Of a stretch of DNA of 64,000 nucleotides, positions 57,101-63,480 are shown one piece after another; within the stretch, counting starts at the first letter, position 1; each line of letters opens with the position of its first letter. Under the pieces are notes generated by a model. It had not been told where the DNA came from. It saw nothing but the letters and a program-made list of their open reading frames with translations, and did no database searches. This stretch comes from an uncultured Gammaproteobacteria bacterium. GTDB lineage: Bacteria > Pseudomonadota > Gammaproteobacteria > Pseudomonadales > Ketobacteraceae. The DNA lies in NCBI GenBank assembly GCA_913063125.1, contig CAJXZM010000004.1, positions 31,955 through 95,954 of the forward strand, read 5' to 3'. The position numbers were made by a program, and so were the translations under genes.

Positions 57101-57435
57101 GCAAAACCAAAAATATCCTCTCCATCGTATACCCAATAAACAAAGTCGAAGGAGATATCGTGGGCCTCAAAATCAAATCTCTTCTTATTTGCCGGTACGG
57201 TAACGGTGAACGTATCCAGGTGCGGCGGGTGATTGTTGAGATAGCGGTAGACCTTGTCGTATTCACCTTCATTGATCAGCTTTTTTTGAGCAGCACTTTG
57301 AAACGCAAGAGCGATATAGTGTGATTGTTGATTTGGCCAAAGTGTCGTTAAGTCACCGCTTACTCGCGCAAGGGTAAAGCCAGATACATGGGATTGGGTG
57401 ATGATGGGGAGATTAAGATCGACCAGTTTACTCAT
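54169..57435 (-). CDS. ClpA-like double AAA+ protein A with release-factor-like C-terminus (1,088 aa), first gene of operon
   Basis: N-terminal domain (~1-150, LPIITQSHVSGFTLARVSG), D1 Walker A GPNGCGKT (229-236), Walker B position LMYVGNYAELFE with no acidic pair, D2 Walker A GPTGVGKT (498-505), Walker B VLFDEIEKAD (559-568), sensor-1 MTSNIGG, HFRPELFNRIE, sensor-2 GARAIQR. The pore loop is shortened to TAASEA. Residues ~800-1012 resemble RF1/RF2 domain PCRF (ASLYLYGAEQD, QQYIRWFKALT, LTIKGPSVGLFFIQEVGIW), interrupted by an acidic insert (~924-955). There is no GGQ motif and no signal peptide. No strong ribosome-binding site is seen before the ATG. There is a 257-base gap to the divergent LRR lipoprotein. 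Confidence 0.85.
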   Translation of the reverse strand: MSKLVDLNLPIITQSHVSGFTLARVSGDLTTLWPNQQSHYIALAFQSAAQKKLINEGEYDKVYRYLNNHPPHLDTFTVTVPANKKRFDFEAHDISFDFVYWVYDGEDIFGFAPAIGVANFAKTIDELKKNLKETVLLEFQRNKRLTSQHSLISKQWYTPPVVHHHPIQLEFYTPSELMQKRQGQKENIVGKTARHITYTRMSAIGLDDYVDDLRKNLLGPYRQSVLIVGPNGCGKTALIQEFFRQHKMEFQRIPWQTTAAQLLRVLTEEGGWQYGLGQWVAELRRSADLMYVGNYAELFEVGQYAGSSVSIGDALRDGLQRNEMALIGELTEEQLEKIDLRSPGYSQLFHIVRFSERSTEEENRITSLAVKGLCELLKVGASPDAIKRIISLHRRYAPYSGYPGKTIRFFESLLLQAPKQTTTISEQAAIGAFCDESGMPPFLVDTDIPFKASQAKRFFEERVIGQHRAVDEVINGLLTVKSGMARSGKPITSALFVGPTGVGKTQIAKTLAEYIFGDAKRMVRFDMSEYSDPYSVTRLTAASEASLVTKVRQQPFAIVLFDEIEKADTSFFDLLLQVLDEGRLTDDKGEIANFCSTIVIMTSNIGGQSFSANKMGFTQNESGNTLEAHFEEAVTQHFRPELFNRIELVVPFSPLTSQEQEAVIRKEIGDLTRVPGVISRPVKLTLSESIYPILAQDIRSSKYGARAIQRIIQQRISWPLAEVLAQYKQNAPLTIEISSTNNSITIVERLANSELKETSTLLEIADDAAAHRTMVQALENGGTWISLLSHLDQLEAIKKRKKESFWQDLTLVSDYETYRSLSAQFDTLLTEAFSIEEQALTCLLDEDAGLFVQDFDAMILGAQETFVQLLVTIDSISNPHHNEASLYLYGAEQDVSFIEQQYIRWFKALTLDYQIQYIYVKTAPDTVTDTPAEEEQPKKEDDEEDLTEETLDNDIYPLLSKPSQQKNHQLIGKALTIKGPSVGLFFIQEVGIWQLESEEQKKSLMSVDVYLGLKDEYEVPQGIHRKKYYSSTKPKRRVKDFGYSDKRFGSSDYKPLTKHAEQMQELRYKSLLATHLNQSFLVIQEKES

Positions 57436-57692
57436 TCAATGCTAAGCCTATTAACGTTCTATCCGTGTAGCGCAAAACCATCACCTGTTGGAACAAGGGC
57501 TGCTGGTTTTAGGCGGTGAATGTTCGGGTATAAATTACCATAAAATTGTGAAAAGACGGGTATTTTTATCGCTGTGACCTTGCTTGTTGCTGTGCACCTT
57601 GGAATGCCCTTTCAACATAAAACCAAAAAACTCCTGAATCTCAGAGTTATGTCTATAATTCACTTACTTTACATCAGCATAAGGAAATGATT

Positions 57693-58493
57693 ATGAAACG
57701 ACTATTTATTCTAGCTCTTTGTTTTGGCTTAATTGCCTGTAAATCAGACCTAACCGTGGAGATAGCATTGGAGGGAACGGTAGCCAGTGATGATGGCACC
57801 ATTAACTGCCCTGACATTTGTGCAAGGGAGGTTACCGATAAACAAACCATTACGTTAACCGCTATTGCCGATTCGGATTCCTATGCATTTCACCACTGGG
57901 AAGGAGCGTGTACCAATACAGATCCGGTTTGTGTCTTAGAAGTTCACCCCTTGTTACCGTTTAACGTAAAAGCGCAATTTGCTTATACGGGGATAAAATT
58001 GGGCGATATTGAATTTGAAGATAAAAATTTAGAGGCGTGTATTCAAGAGATGAGACCTGACTACCAATATATACGCGCATGGCTGACTCATCTGAATTGT
58101 ACTGATAGAGGGATTGAGTCTTTAGCGGGTATCGAGGAATTGGATGGTTTTCATAGTTATTTTAACTTGGACAATAATCGGATCAGTGATTTGTCACCTT
58201 TGGAGGGGCATAGGTTTTTGAAAAGTTTGTATTTACGCAATAATGCCATTGTTGATCCAGCTCCCTTAAGTAGCATTGTGATGTTTGCTGGTTCGATATT
58301 TTTGAGCGGAAACCCAGAGTTAGATTGTGAAGCAATGCAAAGTGTTGTCGATGGGTATTTTCAACCTAATAAATTTCACGTTGAACAATGCGATATATTT
58401 CCAGAAATAGTGCTGTTTGACGATGAGGTAGTGATCACACCCATTGAGTTGCCTGATGAAAATGTCGTGTTTGCATCAGGTGAGCTGCCTTAA
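57693..58493 (+). CDS. Lipoprotein with InlB-repeat-like domain and short LRR
   Basis: 266 residues from the ATG at 57693 (AAGGA seven bases upstream; the ATG at 57687 is too close). Lipobox LIAC, so a lipoprotein. Residues ~25-95 resemble the bacterial repeat domain TLTAIADSDSYAFHHWEGAC (with Cys pairs likely bridged), and ~110-225 hold a leucine-rich-repeat-like stretch (LAGIEELDGF, DNNRISDLSPLEGH, LYLRNNAIVDPAPL, GNPELDC). A TATAAT lies at 57654-57659. It is divergent from the AAA+ operon. LRR lipoproteins usually bind other proteins at the cell surface; a link to the AAA+ genes is only positional. Confidence 0.8.
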   Translation: MKRLFILALCFGLIACKSDLTVEIALEGTVASDDGTINCPDICAREVTDKQTITLTAIADSDSYAFHHWEGACTNTDPVCVLEVHPLLPFNVKAQFAYTGIKLGDIEFEDKNLEACIQEMRPDYQYIRAWLTHLNCTDRGIESLAGIEELDGFHSYFNLDNNRISDLSPLEGHRFLKSLYLRNNAIVDPAPLSSIVMFAGSIFLSGNPELDCEAMQSVVDGYFQPNKFHVEQCDIFPEIVLFDDEVVITPIELPDENVVFASGELP

Positions 58494-58565
58494 TTTAGCG
58501 CCATGCTTTAAAGTAGTGTTGTCTGGTGTTGATTAGGGGTTATTAGGAGTGACGAGAAAGGCATG

Positions 58566-59504
58566 TTAGCTGTATTCAGGTTGGAAAGTGTACTGAGTAT
58601 GAACGATGTCGCTGTAATCACTCGTTGCAGTGACGTAACCGTGGTTGAGAAATTGAACGTGAATTTTGTGGAGCTCGATCGGTTTCTCTACCATTAACAA
58701 ATGTGCACATTGCAACAAGTTAACTGCGTTCACGGTTGGGTAATGCCAATGTAAACTCTCGATAAACTCCTTTGACGAGTAGGGGTCACGCTCTCCGTTG
58801 ATAATCAATAAAGGGCATTTGATGTTCTTTGTTTGCGGCATAATTAAGGGTAGCCCCTGTTCAAGATCATCAAGGACTGTACTAAATTTGTCGATAAATT
58901 TTTTAATTCTCAAAAAGCTAGAATGATATAATGCTTTAGGAAGATTTGGTGGGTTATAAAAAAGCGAACTCATAAACTCGATCGTATCGTCAACTGACTG
59001 ATGATCAATGTCGCCCCGCATTTTTTTGGTGATATCTTTTGATCTTTCTCCACCCTCACCACTGCCCCACAGGTCTGGAATGCTGATTAAGGTCAGCGTC
59101 TTCACTCTATCTTGCCGTGTGGCAGTATAAAAGGTTGAAAGCAACGAAAGCATAGAATGCGCAATAATATTGACTTTCTCAAATCCAAACCAGTCCAAGG
59201 TATCGTCTAGCCAGCGGCATAATTCATGCAATGTATGTCTTCGGTCGTTAAAATACTGGGTAAGGCAGGCTCCTGGAATATTCAAAGCGATTCGATAATA
59301 GTCCTTGTTATCGTAACTTTGCATTTGGCTCCGCCACAGCGACTTATTCGTGCCAAGGCCGTGCAGGAATATGATTGGCTCTGCTTTTGGGTCTCCCTGT
59401 GTAATGCAGCTCCATCGCTCACCTTTGATGGTAAAGGACACGGTCTTAACCCGCCAATAACTAGCAATATGGGATGTTAAGGTGTGTTTTTGGTCATCGT
59501 CCAT
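58566..59504 (-). CDS. Alpha/beta-hydrolase fold protein with atypical nucleophile elbow
   Basis: 312 residues. Oxyanion region LHGLGTNKSLW, nucleophile region IIAHSMLSLLS where the usual GxSxGG glycines are lost (HSMLS), acid in INGERDPYSSKE, His in LQCAHLLMVEKP. The Ser-Asp-His triad can still be drawn, but loss of the small residue after Ser-x may impair the oxyanion hole. It resembles epoxide-hydrolase/haloperoxidase-type proteins. AAGGA stands ~11 bases before the ATG. It is convergent with the LRR lipoprotein. Confidence 0.75.
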   Translation of the reverse strand: MDDDQKHTLTSHIASYWRVKTVSFTIKGERWSCITQGDPKAEPIIFLHGLGTNKSLWRSQMQSYDNKDYYRIALNIPGACLTQYFNDRRHTLHELCRWLDDTLDWFGFEKVNIIAHSMLSLLSTFYTATRQDRVKTLTLISIPDLWGSGEGGERSKDITKKMRGDIDHQSVDDTIEFMSSLFYNPPNLPKALYHSSFLRIKKFIDKFSTVLDDLEQGLPLIMPQTKNIKCPLLIINGERDPYSSKEFIESLHWHYPTVNAVNLLQCAHLLMVEKPIELHKIHVQFLNHGYVTATSDYSDIVHTQYTFQPEYS

Positions 59505-60059
59505 TACAGTCGAGTTCCTTTATAAAAGTGAGTGGTGTTAGTGCGGATCACCCAAGGATATAGGTCGGAAGATCAAAAAACAATCGTTAGCCCTTTGTGA
59601 AATTGGGTTCTTCGGTGCCTAAACATCACCCAGAGACGTTTTATGACAACGTTATGGGCTGTGCTCAGGTCGGGTAGTGTGTGGTGCACATGGTTGCTAT
59701 CTGCCGCTAGCTTTTTGAAACTGTTATGTATCAGTCAGAAAATCATTGGCTGCGCTAAGTAGTTGTTTTGGGAATTAATTTCTAAATAAAAGTTTTAACA
59801 ATCTAACAGCTTGTCGAGAAGGGGGCTCTATCAGGCAAATACTCTGCTTTCGTATTCTGTCTTATTTATCAGAAGGCTGTTTGAAATTGGGGTCTTTTGA
59901 TACAGAAGAAGTCTGCTTGCCTTCTTCCTTAATTGTATTGAAGTGTGTGAGCGCTTTTCCTCCGGCCTTTGGTTTAGATAGGAGGAAACCTTCACCATTT
60001 GAGGGAGCCCCTTTTACGTAATGCAGGTGGGTCGTGCAAAATCGGCCTTCAAAGGGCTT
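59505..60059. other. Gene-free stretch upstream of the intron remnant
   Basis: About 550 bases with frequent stops in all frames and no recognisable protein or RNA. It might contain decayed group II intron or mobile-element sequence, but I see no reverse-transcriptase motif. Confidence 0.4.
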
Positions 60060-60129
60060 GAGCTGTATGATGGGAAACTATCACGTGCAGTTCTTAGGCG
60101 ACGAAGGGCCGCAAGGCCCCTAGCTACCC
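60060..60129 (+). ncRNA. 3' end of a group II intron (domains V and VI)
   Basis: Positions 60060-60093 fold as a canonical 34-base domain V: base-paired GAGCTGTA / TGCAGTTC with the AGC triad, a two- to three-base ACG bulge, an upper stem GATGG / CTATC and a GAAA tetraloop. Downstream, GGGCC-GCAA-GGCCC with AGG/CCT and the end CTACCC look like domain VI and the 3' splice end. I see no intron-encoded reverse transcriptase upstream, so this is a truncated, presumably immobile remnant. Confidence 0.7.
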
Positions 60130-60175
60130 GGTGCGCGTCAAAGGTGTCCAAAAAGTGCTATTTATGGGCTCAGGG

Positions 60176-60194
60176 GTGTCGGGTTTTTTTACAC
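60176..60194. promoter_or_regulatory. Candidate upstream activator site
   Basis: GTGTCGGG-t5-TTACAC-type element with GTGT/ACAC ends, ~62 bases before the -24 box of the PEP-CTERM promoter, the usual place for a sigma-54 enhancer-binding protein. Assignment is by position and partial symmetry. Confidence 0.35.
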
Positions 60195-60255
60195 TTGATT
60201 TCAAGGTGTTGGTCAATAGCAAATGAATCCCCTTTAAAATCAACGGAATGATGGG

Positions 60256-60272
60256 TTGGCATAAAATTTGCA
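60256..60272 (+). promoter_or_regulatory. Sigma-54 (-24/-12) promoter of the PEP-CTERM gene
   Basis: TTGGCATAAAATTTGCA: the GG of -24 (60258-60259) and GC of -12 (60270-60271) are separated by exactly ten bases, matching the RpoN consensus TGGCA-n-TTGCA except for minor positions. It lies 83 bases before the start codon. Confidence 0.75.
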
Positions 60273-60354
60273 TTAAGAGGTGGTCGTTGCCTTGCAATTT
60301 GGTGGTATCGATTTTAAGCTTCTCTCATGGAAAAAGAATAAAAGGACGAATATT

Positions 60355-61065
60355 ATGAACTCAAAGTTAACATTTTTATCTGCACACGCCGTAGCGGGTA
60401 TTATTGGAATGTTGGGATTCGCGACTTCCGCGCAAGCACTGGTTATCACGCCAACATTTACTACAGTTATCACCGATACTACCAATGCACAAGGAACCAC
60501 CGTCTTGCGCGCGGATTTAGCAGGCCTCGGTATCGACCAGATTAGTTATATTACAGTTAATGATAGTAACAGTGGTACTGGCGGTTCAGCAGGTGCGTAT
60601 TCGGGATTTGATATAGATGCGTTGTTCCTAGATTTAGATGGTGACTATCTAACCTTAGGCGACCAAATCTATGCGTCCTCTTTTGACTACTCTGCAGGCA
60701 CCCTTCGCTTTGGTAGCGCACCTTCCTCCAACACGGCGGGCGCGTTAAACGGTTCTATAGACGCTTCGACCGTGGACGAAGCCTTTGCTACCCTCGATAC
60801 AATTGATGCAACTTGGTTCGGTGCAGGATCTGTTTCACTAGGTGATGGTGGCTCACTGACAGCGAATTTCGATCCCGCTGTGGGGTTCACCGGTAGTCTG
60901 TTCATTATTACTGGCGAAGTTGGAACAGGGCTTGGTGAGAGCATAACTGGCCTAATTGAGATTGGTGACACGCCAATATCAGTTCCCGAACCCTCAATGT
61001 TGCCCCTTATGGGTGTTGTCCTGGCCGGCTTAGGATTTGTGCGTCGCCGTAAGAAGCAAGCGTAA
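60355..61065 (+). CDS. PEP-CTERM sorting-signal protein
   Basis: 236 residues from the ATG at 60355 (AGGA nine bases upstream). Signal peptide ending ATSAQA. The mature part is Gly/Ser/Asp/Thr rich, beta-rich, without Cys (DIDALFLDLDGDYLTLGDQ). The C-terminus is the PEP-CTERM signal: VPEPS, a hydrophobic helix (MLPLMGVVLAGLGFV) and RRRKKQA. Exosortase (EpsH/XrtA type) would cut at PEP and attach or release the protein at the surface, usually with exopolysaccharide. No exosortase lies in the window. Confidence 0.9.
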   Translation: MNSKLTFLSAHAVAGIIGMLGFATSAQALVITPTFTTVITDTTNAQGTTVLRADLAGLGIDQISYITVNDSNSGTGGSAGAYSGFDIDALFLDLDGDYLTLGDQIYASSFDYSAGTLRFGSAPSSNTAGALNGSIDASTVDEAFATLDTIDATWFGAGSVSLGDGGSLTANFDPAVGFTGSLFIITGEVGTGLGESITGLIEIGDTPISVPEPSMLPLMGVVLAGLGFVRRRKKQA

Positions 61066-61090
61066 CAAAGCAGCTTTCTTTGTTCATGAT

Positions 61091-61125
61091 AGCCAGCTTC
61101 ATTTGAGGCTGGCTTTCTTGTTTTT
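61091..61125 (+). terminator. Intrinsic terminator after the PEP-CTERM gene
   Basis: AGCCAGC, a 10-base loop and GCTGGCT, followed by TTCTTGTTTTT, 25 bases after the stop codon. Confidence 0.85.
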
Positions 61126-61540
61126 GAGCGGCAGTAATGGTCATAAGCAGTCTGTGGGCATATCTATGAGAGCCATTATCAACTATGCACATAGCGAGCA
61201 AGGATAAGTCGTCGCGTAGCTGCGACTTTGTCCAGTTGTTGAAGGAGCCCGCCCCCTGCCAGCGCCTACTGCTTTATAGCAAATATCTAAAGAACCTCAC
61301 CTCCTGTCATAACCCTATTGCGGCCATAGAATTAACGATAAAAAATAAGTCACTGTTCATAGTGCAATGTATTCCGGCATCTGGCACCTCGTATCAACGC
61401 AGTATTAACTCCAAGTAAACACCAATCTACGTTGCCACCTGGTTCTGCTGTTTTAGGGGGGTGGGTAGGCTTTTCTCTTCTGCGCGCTTATATCGCTAAA
61501 TCACCACGAAGCAAGGTGGTCGAACGAATTTCAATCAAAT
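61126..61540. other. Gene-free stretch before the cassette region
   Basis: No convincing gene. A short stem GTCGC / GCGAC occurs near 61210-61225. I looked for an attI or attC site to the left of the first cassette gene and saw none that I could defend. Confidence 0.4.
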
Positions 61541-61837
61541 GTGACGAGGGGAGGGTATTGGCTTGCTGATGATGCTGGAGTCGTCAATCAAGCAATTACT
61601 AGGCTAGAAATTCAGACCGATAAAGAGCAGGCGTTTGTAGATGAAAAAAATGTAACTTATCCAGAAAAAGTCACTTTAAAATGGCTATATCAGCATGCAC
61701 CTGTAAGCTCATGGGAGTGGTTAGCTGGAATTATAATCTCTGTTTTTGCGTTAGGAATAGCATTTTCAGAAACTCCCTTGTATAAGTCGCTAAAAGTTGA
61801 AAAAGAAAATGTCATCATTGAATCGAAAAAAAACTAA
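61541..61837 (+). CDS. Cassette gene 1: small membrane protein
   Basis: 98 residues from a GTG, but the frame stays open ~70 bases further upstream, so the true start is uncertain or the gene is truncated. A soluble N-terminal part (YWLADDAGVVNQAITRLE), then one helix (WEWLAGIIISVFALGIAFS) and a charged tail. AT-rich compared with its neighbours. The stop codon TAA lies within the CTAAC of the following attC-like element, as in integron cassettes. No family recognised. Confidence 0.55.
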   Translation: MTRGGYWLADDAGVVNQAITRLEIQTDKEQAFVDEKNVTYPEKVTLKWLYQHAPVSSWEWLAGIIISVFALGIAFSETPLYKSLKVEKENVIIESKKN

Positions 61838-61942
61838 CAATCGTATCAGTCGTTGCACAAAGCGTAGTTTGTTTGTGTGGTCGCTTCGCTTATACCACAA
61901 AAAAATCTGCACTTTGTGCAGCGACTGATGCGGGTGTTGGCT
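61832..61942 (+). repeat. attC-like element 1
   Basis: Starts AACTAACAA and ends GGGTGTTGGCT. Two 22-base arms (61843-61864 and 61910-61931) pair at 19 of 22 positions, and a second inner hairpin TGTGGT / ACCACA lies between. Length (111 bp), TAACAA start, GTTGG end and long imperfect stem match integron attC sites. The terminal GTTGGCT differs at one position from GTTRRRY. Confidence 0.65.
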
Positions 61943-61966
61943 TTCCCGCAATAACCTGAGACTTAT

Positions 61967-62294
61967 TTGTCAAATAATACTGGCGAGTTAAATGACGATA
62001 AAGGTCCATACAAATTTATTAATATGAATTCAGGTATAAATAAATCAGGTGAAATCACTAATGCAATCACTTTAAGAATGTTTTGGTATGTTGATGATAA
62101 AAGCACTTATGGTGTAAGAACTGACACATCAAAATATCATTTTAGTGGAGCGGGGATCGCTAGGTTTAGCGTCTCATATATTAGGTGCAAGTTGGAAATC
62201 GGAGGATCTTCCTATTTCAATAGATACTTTTAATATGCTTGTTAATGGTGTTCTGAATAATTGGTGGAATTCTATGCTTGTAGAGCAAAGCTAA
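61967..62294 (+). pseudogene. Cassette gene 2, frameshifted
   Basis: The frame from TTG 61967 codes for KFINMNSGINKSGEITNAIT and so on up to SGAG near 62150. It then continues sensibly only in the next frame (SLGLASHILGAS, LPISIDTFNMLVNGVL, NNWWNSMLVEQS), ending at TAA 62292-62294 inside the next attC-like element. One extra base near GGGGAT (about 62152-62157) explains this. It is either a real inactivating insertion or a sequencing error. No family recognised. AT-rich. Confidence 0.55.
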
Positions 62295-62394
62295 CAAGTT
62301 ACTTCAAGACATTTTGCTACGCCGTTTTTGTGTACGGGTCGCACGCTCCTATTTTTACACAAAACAAAATGAGCGCCGGAGTAAGGCGTTGAAT
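62289..62394 (+). repeat. attC-like element 2
   Basis: Starts AGCTAACAAG and ends GGCGTTGAAT, with a perfect GTTRRRY core (GTTGAAT). The arms pair in two blocks, TTACT..C/GAGTAA and CATTTTG/CAAAATG, in the L/R-box manner. 106 bp, like element 1. Confidence 0.65.
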
Positions 62395-62623
62395 CTGAGT
62401 CATTACATATTATACAATATTGTCTATTTACGCGATGCAAAGAGGCCTGGGTTACTAGGCTACTTGGCTCATTGAATCTAATTGAAACGGTAAGTATAAC
62501 TACTAGATAAATTTTCTACCTGCTGCTAGGATCTCCCATCGAACTCTGCGTCCCTTTAAAGGGGTTTATCCAATAAACGTCGAAATATCTCATTTTTCAA
62601 TGAGTTTTATCAAGAGGGAAAAA

Positions 62624-63205
62624 ATGAGAAAAGTAGGATTGATTTTAGCGTGCTTATCAATGTCAGCGTGTACTCACATGGCAAGCTACGAGTTTGAGGT
62701 AAATAAATTAGAAAATTCTAGTATTGTAATTGTTGATAGCAGGCCGCAGCGTGACAAATTGCTAACCAACCCATGTCAAAATGATAAAGGCATTTCGAAA
62801 ATTGCAGATGAGCATATCCTCCCAAATAAAATTGATTTTCTTAAAGATAGACTCACCAAAAGTGGTCTTTTTGAAGATGGTGTGAAGCTTACACTAAGAA
62901 GATTTAACTTGGGTTTGATTGTTCCAATGTCATGTGCGAAAAACAAGTCTATTGCGGCTGCAGGTGCTTTAGCTGGAATTGGTATTCAAAGTTTTTCAAA
63001 TCATCAGGCGCCTATAGAAGAAGGCGTTTATTGTGATATTTATTTTACTATAAAAGGTAGGAAGCATTCCAGTTATACATATGTTGAAGCTCAAAGCGGG
63101 ATTGATAAATTAATGGGTATAACTGTTGGTACATCGGGCCTTTTAAACCCGATTGAAAAAGCCGTAGACCATTGCATTATTGAGGCAATTTCAAAAAGCC
63201 GCTAA
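62624..63205 (+). CDS. Cassette gene 3: lipoprotein of unknown function
   Basis: 193 residues from the ATG at 62624 (AAGAGGGA upstream; the ATG at 62600 has no site). Lipobox LSMSAC near residue 16. The mature protein has the segments SSIVIVDSRPQRDKLL, HILPNKIDFLKDRLTKSG and a Gly/Ala stretch AAAGALAGIGIQSF, and four further Cys. No known family. Its stop TAA is within CGCTAAC of the third attC-like element. AT-rich. Unusually for a cassette it has ~230 bases of leader, which may contain its own promoter. Confidence 0.65.
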   Translation: MRKVGLILACLSMSACTHMASYEFEVNKLENSSIVIVDSRPQRDKLLTNPCQNDKGISKIADEHILPNKIDFLKDRLTKSGLFEDGVKLTLRRFNLGLIVPMSCAKNKSIAAAGALAGIGIQSFSNHQAPIEEGVYCDIYFTIKGRKHSSYTYVEAQSGIDKLMGITVGTSGLLNPIEKAVDHCIIEAISKSR

Positions 63206-63278
63206 CGATTTTTTGGTCAAGTGATTTGTAAACTTTTAATCGACGGTTCTGCTCTTTTGGTTTGTTTCTTCGTTAGCT
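63200..63278 (+). repeat. attC-like element 3 (weak)
   Basis: CGCTAACGA at the left pairs with TCGTTAGCT at the right, 79 bp overall, but the inner arms pair poorly. Included because its left end overlaps a stop codon exactly like the other two. Confidence 0.4.
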
Positions 63279-63288
63279 GCTCTCGGCG

Positions 63289-63381
63289 CTAAGTCGAAAA
63301 AGCCAACCCAAGTGCAGTTACTGTTACCGTGGAAGTAATCGTGAATACGATAAATGTATCTATCATTTGTTGAATGGTCAT
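63289..63381 (-). CDS. 30-residue membrane peptide (paralogue 2)
   Basis: An ATG at 63381 with AAGGAG ~11 bases upstream encodes 30 residues: a polar start (TIQQMID) and one hydrophobic helix rich in Thr (TFIVFTITSTVTVTALGL). It equals the peptide at 41117-41209 in length and in 16 of 30 residues. It lies just beyond the third attC-like element, opposite in direction to the cassette genes. Function unknown. Confidence 0.65.
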   Translation of the reverse strand: MTIQQMIDTFIVFTITSTVTVTALGLAFST

Positions 63382-63480
63382 AATTTGTAAAACTCCTTTT
63401 TTACTAATACTTCCTTGTTTGTCACTTATAAGTCAATTAAGTTTCAATACCATTGATAATTTGATTTATAACTTGTGTTG

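Noticed and set aside
48597..57435. ClpV of a type VI secretion system
   Set aside because: No Tss genes nearby, three paralogues instead of one, no Clp_N repeat and no ClpV-type D2 pore loop.
60021..60251. 76-codon plus-strand ORF
   Set aside because: It runs through the group II intron domain V/VI structure, is Arg-rich by composition and resembles no protein.
61185..61418. 77-codon plus-strand ORF before the cassette genes
   Set aside because: No ribosome-binding site, no recognisable domain, and composition does not look coding.
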